From assembly GCA_938036625.1 (NCBI GenBank), contig CALHQH010000015.1, forward strand, positions 1 to 61,676: a stretch of 61,676 bases of DNA, read 5' to 3'. Positions within the stretch are counted from its first letter, which is position 1. Every line of letters begins with the position of its first letter. The position numbers and the translations under genes are program-made. Origin of the DNA: an uncultured Candidatus Saccharibacteria bacterium. GTDB lineage: Bacteria; Patescibacteriota; Saccharimonadia; Saccharimonadales; Saccharimonadaceae. Under the pieces are notes generated by a model. That model was not told where the DNA came from. It worked only from the letters and a program-made list of their open reading frames with translations, and ran no database searches. Below, piece after piece: positions 43,308-51,082 of this stretch.

Positions 43308-44189
43308 ATGAGAAACAGGCAAGAAGGCGGCTTACAGAATAAGTATAGTCTCGCAGAAAAAATGCGCAAAAAGTATGTCCCTCTGACTGCAGCCATAGCT
43401 ATGGGCGCTGGTGCTGTGGCAGGCTGTGGCTCTTCTGAAAAAGCACCAGAGAATAGAGCACAGTCCGCTCAACCTGCTGTCACTGCCGAAGCAACGTCGT
43501 CAGCAACACCAACCGTAAATCCATCCATCGAAGCGCCAGCACGCAACAAGACTTCACAGCCTGAGCGATCTCACTCTACCGACAAAGCAACGGAGATACC
43601 ATCGTTCCCAGCGTCTCCAACCCAATCGTCTGAGCAGCAATCAGCAGAAAAGGCTCGGCCTGGTGAGAAGAAGCTGTCTGCGGAAGCTAATGAGGCCTTT
43701 CGTACACAAGTCGATGAAGCGCTAAAAAACAGGACAAAAATCAATGTTTTGCGTGGTCTTTTGGTTGTTCCAACAGGTGAAGATGGAAAGAGTACAGTGT
43801 ATTCTAACCTTTTCGTTGGAGATGAGCATGGTAATATTACAGGTGATGTATCACCTGATAAAACCATGACCTTCTATGTGCAGGACCAACAAGGAAACTG
43901 GTCTACAGTTGACTTAAAGACTCCAGGCAGCTACAGAATAGACGAGCAAGGCAATGAAGCAGAGAAACTACCAGTCCAAAAAGTAGAGTTTTATACTCAG
44001 GGGCAAAATGAATCAGATAGCAAGCTCAGCGATGTATATGAGGTTCGTAATGGTAAATTGACTGTTGTAAAGGGTAATTTTGAAGATGGCGTGTTGGTGC
44101 TAATGGCATCATCAGTTGGTATTGATACTTCGTCGAAAGGACAGACAATTAAAGCTGCACATGATGCAACACACCAAAAAGTAAGGTAG
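43308..44189 (+). CDS. Predicted lipoprotein
   Basis: A 293-residue exported protein. The signal segment at about 19-43 ends in AMGAGAVAGC, a lipobox with Cys at residue 42, preceded by an unusually long basic leader. A Ser/Thr/Pro/Ala/Gln-rich disordered stretch of about 90 residues follows, as in surface linkers. A compact beta-rich domain is seen at about 140-290 (LLVVPTGEDGKSTVYSNLFVGDEHG, YEVRNGKLTVVKGNFEDGVLV). The family is not recognised. It should be anchored to the outer face of the membrane. GAGGAGG supports the start. Confidence 0.72.
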   Translation: MRNRQEGGLQNKYSLAEKMRKKYVPLTAAIAMGAGAVAGCGSSEKAPENRAQSAQPAVTAEATSSATPTVNPSIEAPARNKTSQPERSHSTDKATEIPSFPASPTQSSEQQSAEKARPGEKKLSAEANEAFRTQVDEALKNRTKINVLRGLLVVPTGEDGKSTVYSNLFVGDEHGNITGDVSPDKTMTFYVQDQQGNWSTVDLKTPGSYRIDEQGNEAEKLPVQKVEFYTQGQNESDSKLSDVYEVRNGKLTVVKGNFEDGVLVLMASSVGIDTSSKGQTIKAAHDATHQKVR

Positions 44190-44320
44190 AGAGGTTCTTT
44201 GTTATAATAAAAAACTTCTTCGTGGTGCTGAGCGGGGCTGTTGCTAGTTCGCGTTGAGCGATGTTTGGGGTATTGGTGCAAAAGCACTTTCTCCCTCTTC
44301 TCCCTGCACACAAAATATGG

Positions 44321-44326
44321 TACAAT
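44321..44326 (+). promoter_or_regulatory. -10 box of rplS
   Basis: TACAAT preceded by TGG (extended -10), with a leader of about 37 bases before the ATG at 44370. Confidence 0.6.
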
Positions 44327-44369
44327 CAATAACTGAATTGTCATCTAATAATTAAATAGAGAGAAAGTC

Positions 44370-44891
44370 ATGAGTTTTGCACTGATCCAAAAAGTCAATG
44401 ACCAGCAGAAGAAGCCTGCCGTTGTTGATGTGCGGAGCGGCGACACAGTCCGCGTCCACCAAAAAATCAAAGAAGGCAACAAAGAGCGTATCCAGATGTT
44501 TGAAGGTGTGGTGATCCGCACCGACAACAAAGGCCAGCACACCAGCCGCATTACTGTACGCAAGATTACCAGCGGTGTGGGGGTAGAGAAGTCGTTCTTG
44601 CTGCACAGTCCACTCGTTGAGAAGGTCGAGGTGATGCGCCGCGCTAAGGTGCACCGTAACTTCTTGAGCTACCTGCGTGGCCGCAGTGGTAAGTCGGCTC
44701 GCCTGACTGCCGTACAATTCGACCGCGAGGCGGTTAACAACGTGCACGATGCTCATGCTGAGGCCGAGGCTGCTCGCCTCAAAGAAGAGAAGGCTAAGGA
44801 TGCTGCCGAGAAAAAGGCGGCAGAAGACGCCAAGCAAGCTGAGCTAGACGCTAAGGCTGCCGAGGTTGCCGCTCGCCACGAGGCTGCGTAG
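44370..44891 (+). CDS. rplS: Large ribosomal subunit protein bL19 with C-terminal tail
   Basis: A 173-residue bL19. The core (about 1-112) is typical: VRSGDTVRVHQKIKEGNKERIQMFEGVVI, RITVRKITSGVGVEKSFLLHSPLVEKVEVMRR and YLRGRSGKSARL. bL19 lies at the 30S-50S interface and usually has 115-120 residues. Here a tail of about 60 residues, rich in Ala, Lys and Glu (113-173), probably one long helix, is added. In most bacteria rplS follows trmD; here it stands alone with its own promoter and terminator. Confidence 0.97.
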   Translation: MSFALIQKVNDQQKKPAVVDVRSGDTVRVHQKIKEGNKERIQMFEGVVIRTDNKGQHTSRITVRKITSGVGVEKSFLLHSPLVEKVEVMRRAKVHRNFLSYLRGRSGKSARLTAVQFDREAVNNVHDAHAEAEAARLKEEKAKDAAEKKAAEDAKQAELDAKAAEVAARHEAA

Positions 44892-44915
44892 AATAGCCTC
44901 TATAAGAAAGCTTTT

Positions 44916-44948
44916 ACATCCGCCTCTATGTCAGGGGCGGATTTGTAT
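44916..44948 (+). terminator. Terminator after rplS
   Basis: Stem ATCCGCC / GGCGGAT with flanking pairs and a loop of about 11 bases, followed by TTTG. T-run weak. Confidence 0.65.
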
Positions 44949-45147
44949 GGGAGCTAGTCTTTAGCCTACTCAGTCTTGGACGCTTGTCTTGTGATATTTT
45001 GACAGTAACTTCTCTTGAGTGTGAAACGAGAGCATGATGTAATGGGCAAGGTGCGGAGATAACATACCAAAGTATCAAAGTATATTTGCTGAGGTAGGTA
45101 TATCATAATACGCGACAGACCTGTGGCAGCTAGCTTGCAGTTGATGT

Positions 45148-45153
45148 TATACT
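45148..45153 (+). promoter_or_regulatory. -10 box, leaderless type, for the gene at 45161
   Basis: TATACT seven bases before the ATG, with no ribosome site. Confidence 0.65.
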
Positions 45154-45160
45154 AAATAAT

Positions 45161-45646
45161 ATGAGTATCTTTACCATTGTTTCGATTGTTATACCAGTTG
45201 TCTTGGCGAGTAGTATACCGCCTATCTTGCAGCATTATGGCTATACGCGTGAGCAGCGCTATCGCTGGTTACTGTACCTGGCGTGTGGGCTGTTCTTTAT
45301 CTCATGGTATGTGCCGTCGCCGTTGATCGATGGGCAAGACACGGCGTTTATGACGCACTTCATCGGTGGTGGGATATTTACTGGCTGCCTGTGGCTCTAT
45401 CTTAAGTATGCGCTGGGGTGGCACCGCTACTGGCTAGTGGAGGCATTCTCGCTATTCGCGCTGGTGTCGGCACTTGGCTGCATGAATGAGCTATTTGAGC
45501 TGCTGGTGGCGAAGACTGGCGTGGCTCGCTTGCCACTGGATGACACCAACTGGGATATTGCAGCCAATACTGCTGGGGCGCTCCTTGTTTGGCTGGTGTC
45601 GCTGGCTGTAGCGGGGTGGCAGCGAATTGTTCGCCGCGATACGTAG
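45161..45646 (+). CDS. Integral membrane protein, DUF2238/YjdF-like
   Basis: A 161-residue protein with four to five transmembrane helices. The spaced polar motif HFIGGGIFTGCLW, then NELFELL, then DTNWDIAANTAGA resembles YjdF/DUF2238 membrane proteins (His, Glu and D..WD..AN residues in membrane). The function of that family is unknown. The start follows a TATACT box by seven bases. A shared hairpin follows the stop. Confidence 0.65.
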   Translation: MSIFTIVSIVIPVVLASSIPPILQHYGYTREQRYRWLLYLACGLFFISWYVPSPLIDGQDTAFMTHFIGGGIFTGCLWLYLKYALGWHRYWLVEAFSLFALVSALGCMNELFELLVAKTGVARLPLDDTNWDIAANTAGALLVWLVSLAVAGWQRIVRRDT

Positions 45647-45672
45647 ACAGCTAAATAACTTGGCGCAAGAAT

Positions 45673-45699
45673 AAAGCCACCACTTGAGGGTGGCTTTTA
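45673..45699. terminator. Bidirectional terminator
   Basis: AAAGCCACC / GGTGGCTTT stem with a short loop and T's, between convergent small membrane protein genes. Confidence 0.85.
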
Positions 45700-45721
45700 T
45701 ACTGCTGCATACGAGATGTTA

Positions 45722-45931
45722 TTACTTTGTCTTGCGAGATTCTGCTTGCTCGGTGAGGATGGCGCGAATTGCCTCGAGGTTTTCGTCGATCGCAGCCACA
45801 TGCCGCCTGATCTGCTTGGTACGTCGGCCCTGCCGGATAACCCAACAGATGCCACAGATGAGCAAGATAAAATACACGACGTTAAGTGCGACTGCTAGTA
45901 TGAGGAGTGGTGCTGGCCCAGTGATTTCCAT
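45722..45931 (-). CDS. Small single-pass membrane protein
   Basis: A 69-residue protein with one N-terminal transmembrane helix (about 8-33) followed by a basic turn (RQGRRTKQIRR) and an amphipathic coiled-coil-like helix to the end. No family is recognised. It has no clear ribosome site, and the call rests on its protein-like composition and on the terminator correctly placed 23 bases beyond the stop. Confidence 0.55.
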   Translation of the reverse strand: MEITGPAPLLILAVALNVVYFILLICGICWVIRQGRRTKQIRRHVAAIDENLEAIRAILTEQAESRKTK

Positions 45932-46009
45932 GGTGGGTATGAATGATCCTTTCGTGTTATTACTATGACGCTATACAGTTTATTTGTTCTATCTTTTGTG
46001 TGGTGAATG

Positions 46010-46360
46010 CTATGGCACGCATTGCCAGATTGGCTGAGCTTGCTGACGGTAGACGATGGCACGTGTGCCGTGATAGCGGGCTGTACAATATGCCTGCATA
46101 TTGAGACTACCCTTGGCTGTGAATGTGAAGCCCGAGAAGAGCGATATCGAGTAGGCGAGATTGTAGCACGACCAGCCATATGGATTGCTCTTATCAAGCG
46201 TGTATGCACCCGTATGGTGTTGATGTGTGCACACCTCGTGTGGTTGTATGGTGTGCGCTGGCACTGCTGCAACTGGCTTAGTAGGGACGCCAGCGCATCC
46301 AGCAATAGCACAGGCAAACACTCCGGTAGCAAAAAGCGTGTGCCAAAGCATTCTTGTCAT
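46010..46360 (-). CDS. Small predicted lipoprotein
   Basis: A 116-residue exported protein. The signal is at 1-21, ending in CAIAGC, a lipobox with Cys22. The mature part of about 95 residues contains several Cys, His and Tyr residues and no known domain. AAGGAGGAGC is well placed for the ATG. The mature protein has at least four Cys, so disulfides are possible on the outer face. The neighbour is divergent (RNase HII fusion). Confidence 0.65.
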   Translation of the reverse strand: MTRMLWHTLFATGVFACAIAGCAGVPTKPVAAVPAHTIQPHEVCTHQHHTGAYTLDKSNPYGWSCYNLAYSISLFSGFTFTAKGSLNMQAYCTARYHGTRAIVYRQQAQPIWQCVP

Positions 46361-46577
46361 GCTCCTCCTTGTGATGAAGTAATAGTTGCTAAGCCGAAGG
46401 CTTGCTCTGATTGTAATTGATTAGCTACGCTCTCGCAACAGAAAATAGACAAATCAGCAAGAGAAGTGAACAAAAACAGAGATAGAAGTTGTATATTATA
46501 CATCGCATGGTGCAGCATTGGACTAGCATATAGCTCGGTGGTATACATGGTGCTATAAAATATGAGACAATCATAGT

Positions 46578-47552
46578 ATGATACTCGGGATTGACGAAGT
46601 AGGGCGCGGGCCATGGGCGGGGCCTCTGGTGGTTGGCGCAGTGGTGCTGGGTGGTGCGGCAATAGATGGGTTAGACGACAGCAAGAAATTGACAAAAAAG
46701 CGCCGCGAAGCCCTTGCTCAAGTCATCCAAGAGCAGGCAGCAGCGTACGCTCTTGGCTGGGTGAATGCAGCGGAGCTAGACGACGTAGGGATGAGCGAAG
46801 CCCTCCGCCTAGCAACGCGGCGCGCAGTGGAGGCCGTGCAGCGGCAATGCCGCAAGAAAGCTATTACTCTCACCGAGATTGTGATCGATGGTAAGGTGAA
46901 CTTCTTGGCTGGGACGGCGCTAGAACAGTACGTTACGATGCTGCCTAAGGCAGATGCATTGGTGCCGAGCGTATCGGCGGCATCGATCATTGCGAAGGTG
47001 GCGCGTGACCAGTATATGGCCGCGCAAGATGTGCTCTACCCCGGCTATGGCTTTGCGGCGCATGCTGGCTATGGCACAGCGCAGCACCGAGCGGCGATTG
47101 CCACCCACGGAGTGACACCACTGCATCGGCTCAGCTTCAAACCACTCCAGCACTACCGCAATGATAGCCCTCACTCAGCAGACCAAGCACACACCACGCA
47201 GCAAGCTGATACGACGACCAGACGTGGCCATGCTGGCGAAACGGCTGCAGCAGACGCCTTGCAGCAGCGCGGCCATCAGATTGTGGCGCGCAACTGGCGG
47301 ACAAAATATTGTGAGATCGATATTATTTCGCAGCATGGTGATACGCTGTATTTTGCTGAAGTGAAGCATCGCACGGATGACTATGCAGGTGATGGCCTCG
47401 CGGCGATTACCCGCAAGAAGCGCAATCAAATGCACTATGCCGCGCGGTTCTATGCGCACCACGAACGCATCACCACTATGAATCTCCAGCTTATCGCGAT
47501 TGCTACCAGTGGCAGCCCACCGCGGGTGGTGCGGATTGAAGTTGTTGAGTAG
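46578..47552 (+). CDS. rnhB: RNase HII fused to a UPF0102 (YraN-like) nuclease-fold domain
   Basis: A 324-residue two-domain protein. Residues 1-195 are RNase HII with its DEDD site: D6-E7 (GIDEVGRGPWAGP), D104 (VIDG) and D126, plus VSAASIIAKVARD. It removes ribonucleotides from DNA and RNA primers. A polar linker (196-215) leads to a UPF0102 domain (216-324): HAGETAAADALQQRGH, YCEIDIIS (E246, D248) and LYFAEVKHR (E261, K263), the core of a PD-(D/E)XK-like nuclease fold. In many bacteria rnhB and the UPF0102 gene are separate neighbours; here they are one reading frame with no stop. Confidence 0.93.
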   Translation: MILGIDEVGRGPWAGPLVVGAVVLGGAAIDGLDDSKKLTKKRREALAQVIQEQAAAYALGWVNAAELDDVGMSEALRLATRRAVEAVQRQCRKKAITLTEIVIDGKVNFLAGTALEQYVTMLPKADALVPSVSAASIIAKVARDQYMAAQDVLYPGYGFAAHAGYGTAQHRAAIATHGVTPLHRLSFKPLQHYRNDSPHSADQAHTTQQADTTTRRGHAGETAAADALQQRGHQIVARNWRTKYCEIDIISQHGDTLYFAEVKHRTDDYAGDGLAAITRKKRNQMHYAARFYAHHERITTMNLQLIAIATSGSPPRVVRIEVVE

Positions 47553-47569
47553 TGGTGGTTTTGTGACTT

Positions 47570-47593
47570 AAGCTACATAGATCTATAGCTTTT
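47570..47593 (+). terminator. Terminator after the RNase HII fusion
   Basis: AAGCTA / TAGCTT stem with a palindromic centre, followed by TTTT. Confidence 0.65.
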
Positions 47594-47679
47594 CCTGCAC
47601 AATCGCACCTTACCGCTTCACTCGGTAGAGTGCAAGAGTTCTCTGTTTTCTGACAGATTAGCTTGCGCCTGTAAAAACC

Positions 47680-47714
47680 AGTAGTACTGGGAAATGCAAG
47701 GGCGCGGTTTGCGC
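47680..47714 (-). terminator. Possible terminator region of the aminopeptidase gene
   Basis: Two small hairpins on the minus strand just past the stop: GGCGC/GCGCC (47701-47714), then CCAG/CTGG followed by TTTTT. Confidence 0.45.
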
Positions 47715-47718
47715 CTCG

Positions 47719-50244
47719 CTATACCTTCGTGAGCGCTGCCACAACCGCCGGGCCATCGCGCTCAATGAGCTCGACGCGGGCGGTGATGTCTGTAATGCCC
47801 ATATCAATCACGCGGGTGAGGGCTGGCTCATTGCGCAGTGGTGCAAAGAAGCGCTGGTATTCGCTCAGCTGCTGGCGCGAAGCAAGAATGTTGCCGGCAT
47901 AGCGGGGGAAGTAATCGAAGCTCTTGTCGCTGCCAAAGTGCTCTTCAACCCACCGCCAATTATCTTGCAGCCATTGCCACGTAGCGTCGCGTGCATCACG
48001 GTTGCGCAGCAGGTAGACAAACCAAAAGACGGTATCTTGGGTGCGGACTGTCTCGGTATCCATCATGAGAGCAAGGAGCTTGCGAATACTCGCGGCGTTG
48101 CGCGTGCTCGTTACGGCGCTGGCGATATCTTGGCGCAGGTCGCTGCTGGCAGTTGCCCGATAGTGTGCCAGAAGCTCATCGATCAGCGGCTGTGGCTGCT
48201 GGCTGTGGCGGACAACACTGCTGGCAATCAGGCTGCGCAGTTCGCTATCGAGAGCCAATAGGCCACCCGCTGCGTAGCGCTGCTGCGCCTCGGCAATCAC
48301 CGCAGGCTGCTCGCTGTAGAGCATGTGCGCGATGATCGTCGAGCGCAGCTTGGTGTCGTTCTCGGGCTCATCGGGGCGGGCGCTCCAGCCAAGGCGGTCA
48401 TAACTCTGCTGAGCGAGCTGGCCCACGAACTGCCGTAGTGCCTGCTCGGCAGCGCTATGCGGCTCAACGAAGAGCTTGAGATGGGCGATCACTGATGACA
48501 TTACACTCCAGACATGCTCGTCTGTCTCATTGCGGTAAGCGTCAAGGAGGGTAAGTAAGCTGGCGCTCGATACGCGGCCACTCCGCGCTAGCAACAGCTG
48601 TTGGGTGAGCAAGAGTGAGCGATCGACGACAGATAGCTCACCGCGCCGCACCTGGCCAAGCAAACGCTCTAGTAGTATGTCATCATACTGCGTGATGAAG
48701 TGCGAGACGTTGCCATGATTAAGAAGGACTGGCTCATCCAGACTGTGCTCTACTACTGTGCGCTGCGTGGTGAGCAGTGCTGGAATAGCTGGTGATGTGC
48801 TATGAAGGGGGATCTGCCAAGTAGTGTCATCGGCTGCGTGTGGGCCAATAAAGAAACGCTGCTGCTCAAGCACTAACTGCGAACCGCTGAGCGAAGCCGT
48901 GACAACTGGGTAGCCAGGAGTGCGAATCCAATGGTTCATCAGTGCGGCAACATCGTGCCCGCTGGCTTGACTCAGCGCGTGCCATAGGTCATCACCCTCG
49001 GCATTACTATAGGCGTGGGTGGCGAAGTATGCCTGCAGGCCAGTACGAAAGGCGTCTTCGCCCAGCCAATGCATGAGCATATAGAGGAGGCGCCCACCCT
49101 TAGCATAGACGATCGCTCCGTCAAAGAGCGTGCTAATTTCATCTGGATGATGAACAGCTGTTTGGACGGGCTGCACGCCATCAATCGCATCACGGCCAAA
49201 GGCCAGCGCGCCCTCGTGGTTGCAAAAATCCGTCCAGACGTGCCACTCGGGATGGATAGCATCGGCTGCTAGGTATTCCATCATGTTGGCAAAGCTCTCA
49301 TTGAGCCAGAGGTTGTCCCACCACTTCATCGTCACGAGATTGCCAAACCACTGGTGGCTGAGCTCGTGGCTAATGACGGTGGCAATGTATTGCTTATCGG
49401 CGATGGTCGTCGTGGTTGGATCGGCTAGCAGGGCAGACTCACGGTAGGTGATGAGCCCCCAGTTCTCCATTGCACCGCTGCTAAAATCTGGTACTGCAAC
49501 GTGATCGGATTTAGGTAAGGGGTAGGGCGTGTCGAAGTATTCATTAAAGAACTCAATCGAGCGGATGGCATGCTCAAGGGCGAAATTGAGGCTGGCGGGG
49601 GCTTGCGCTGGTGTGGCCCAGACGGACACTTCCACGCCATCTTTTGTTTGGCCAGTGATGTGCTGCAACTCACCCATCACGAGCGCCACCAGGTAGGTAC
49701 TCATGCGCGGCGTCTGGGCGAAGGTAGTGGTGAGTCGGCCATCTGCTTCTTGCTGCGACTGGGCGGGCATATTGCCTAGCACCGTGATGCCTGGCTCGGT
49801 TGTAACGGTTATGTCGAAGGTTGCTTTGGCGGCAGGCTCATCAATACACGGGAAGACCTCGCGCGCATGATGACTCTCGAACTGCGTCATGAGCAATTCT
49901 TTCTTCGCACCGTCGTGCTGATAATAACAGGGGTAGAGACCGTGGAGTGAGTCAGTAATCGCTGCTTCGTACGTGAGAGTAATGGTGTGAGTGCCAGCAC
50001 TCAGCGTTGGTAGGTGCAGCGAGATTTCGTCATCATTATGCTCCACAGAGGCTGGCTGGCCGTCGATCATCGCGCTGGTGATCGTGAGGTCTTTGGCGTG
50101 GAGCTTAATTGGTGTATTGGCCTGCGTCGTCTCGCCAGTGATTGTCACTTGCCCTGCAAAGTGTCGCTGCTGGCGATTGATATCCAGTACCAGCTGATAG
50201 TGAGTTGGTATAAAAAAGTCGATGAGATGAGTAACCTGTTGCAT
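47719..50244 (-). CDS. pepN: M1-family zinc aminopeptidase
   Basis: A 841-residue gluzincin. An N-terminal beta domain (1-200), the exopeptidase motif GAMEN at 257-261, the zinc motif HELSH at 293-297 with E316 as third ligand (LWLNESFAN), and a long C-terminal helical ERAP1-like domain are all present. No signal peptide, so it is cytoplasmic or released by lysis. It trims N-terminal residues from peptides, which would feed a cell that cannot make most amino acids. The ATG is six bases after TATACT on the minus strand. Confidence 0.96.
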   Translation of the reverse strand: MQQVTHLIDFFIPTHYQLVLDINRQQRHFAGQVTITGETTQANTPIKLHAKDLTITSAMIDGQPASVEHNDDEISLHLPTLSAGTHTITLTYEAAITDSLHGLYPCYYQHDGAKKELLMTQFESHHAREVFPCIDEPAAKATFDITVTTEPGITVLGNMPAQSQQEADGRLTTTFAQTPRMSTYLVALVMGELQHITGQTKDGVEVSVWATPAQAPASLNFALEHAIRSIEFFNEYFDTPYPLPKSDHVAVPDFSSGAMENWGLITYRESALLADPTTTTIADKQYIATVISHELSHQWFGNLVTMKWWDNLWLNESFANMMEYLAADAIHPEWHVWTDFCNHEGALAFGRDAIDGVQPVQTAVHHPDEISTLFDGAIVYAKGGRLLYMLMHWLGEDAFRTGLQAYFATHAYSNAEGDDLWHALSQASGHDVAALMNHWIRTPGYPVVTASLSGSQLVLEQQRFFIGPHAADDTTWQIPLHSTSPAIPALLTTQRTVVEHSLDEPVLLNHGNVSHFITQYDDILLERLLGQVRRGELSVVDRSLLLTQQLLLARSGRVSSASLLTLLDAYRNETDEHVWSVMSSVIAHLKLFVEPHSAAEQALRQFVGQLAQQSYDRLGWSARPDEPENDTKLRSTIIAHMLYSEQPAVIAEAQQRYAAGGLLALDSELRSLIASSVVRHSQQPQPLIDELLAHYRATASSDLRQDIASAVTSTRNAASIRKLLALMMDTETVRTQDTVFWFVYLLRNRDARDATWQWLQDNWRWVEEHFGSDKSFDYFPRYAGNILASRQQLSEYQRFFAPLRNEPALTRVIDMGITDITARVELIERDGPAVVAALTKV

Positions 50245-50250
50245 AAGGTT

Positions 50251-50256
50251 AGTATA
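50251..50256 (-). promoter_or_regulatory. -10 box, leaderless type, for the aminopeptidase gene
   Basis: TATACT on the minus strand, six bases before the ATG at 50244. Confidence 0.65.
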
Positions 50257-50392
50257 CCGGAATTAGGCACTGCTCGCTATACTGCTACTGGAGATACCTG
50301 GTGGTGGATCTCAATTTTCAACCTCGTTTCTCAGTGTAACCCCTCTTGCTGCTTCATTGATGGAGTGTACAAGCCTATAAGTAACCCTATGC

Positions 50393-50398
50393 TATGAT
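50393..50398 (+). promoter_or_regulatory. -10 box, leaderless type, for the secreted nuclease
   Basis: TATGAT six bases before the ATG at 50405. Confidence 0.55.
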
Positions 50399-50404
50399 AT
50401 AACT

Positions 50405-51082
50405 ATGGAATATCGCCGTCGCCGCATCATCACGATGTTTTTGCTCGCTGGTATTGTCATTGTTGCGCTCGCGATATATGCAGCGTGGCAGGTGGCGCAG
50501 TCAAATCACTCGCCACAGGGTAATGGCGAGGCGCTAGTAGCACTGGAGGCATTGCCCGTTAAAGGTCGCGCACCCAAGACTGGATATGCGCGTAGCCAAT
50601 TTGGCGCGGGCTGGGCAACGACGGGTGGCTGCGATACGCGCAATATCATCCTCGCACGCGACCTCAAGCAGGCGGTGGTGAGCGGCAATTGCAAGGTAGC
50701 CAGTGGCCAGCTCGACGACCCATACACAGGCAAGCGCATCACCTTTCAGCGAGGGAGTGGCACGAGTACCGCGGTGCAGATCGACCACGTTGTAGCTCTC
50801 AGTAATGCCTGGCAAACTGGTGCACAGCAGCTCAGTAGTGAGCAGCGGCAGCAGCTTGCCAATGACCCGCTCGAGCTCCTGGCGGTCGATGGCCCGGCCA
50901 ACCAACAAAAGGGCGATGGTGATGCCGCCACGTGGCTGCCTAGCCATAAGCCGTTTCGCTGCCAATACATTGCCCGGCAGATTGCCATCAAACGCAAATA
51001 CCACCTTTGGGTCACCTCGGGCGAAAAAGCCGCCATGCAGCGCGTCCTCGCCACGTGCCCCGGGCAGGGAGTGCCTGGCTAA
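50405..51082 (+). CDS. Exported HNH nuclease (DUF1524 / GmrSD C-terminal-like)
   Basis: A 225-residue protein with an N-terminal transmembrane or signal segment (about 9-29). The outer domain has GCDTRNIIL, DPYTGKRITF, VQIDHVVALSNAW (the catalytic DH of the HNH fold) and ANQQKGDGDAATWLP (the N and K of the third motif). This pattern is found in secreted DUF1524 nucleases of Actinobacteria and in CPR bacteria. It would digest DNA outside the cell for nucleotide uptake. Two Cys pairs may form disulfides. Its stop overlaps the next start (TAATG). Confidence 0.88.
   Translation: MEYRRRRIITMFLLAGIVIVALAIYAAWQVAQSNHSPQGNGEALVALEALPVKGRAPKTGYARSQFGAGWATTGGCDTRNIILARDLKQAVVSGNCKVASGQLDDPYTGKRITFQRGSGTSTAVQIDHVVALSNAWQTGAQQLSSEQRQQLANDPLELLAVDGPANQQKGDGDAATWLPSHKPFRCQYIARQIAIKRKYHLWVTSGEKAAMQRVLATCPGQGVPG

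Noticed and set aside
46357..46695. A 112-residue minus-strand frame over the RNase HII start
   Set aside because: It overlaps both the lipoprotein ribosome site and the first catalytic residues of RNase HII; no own signals.
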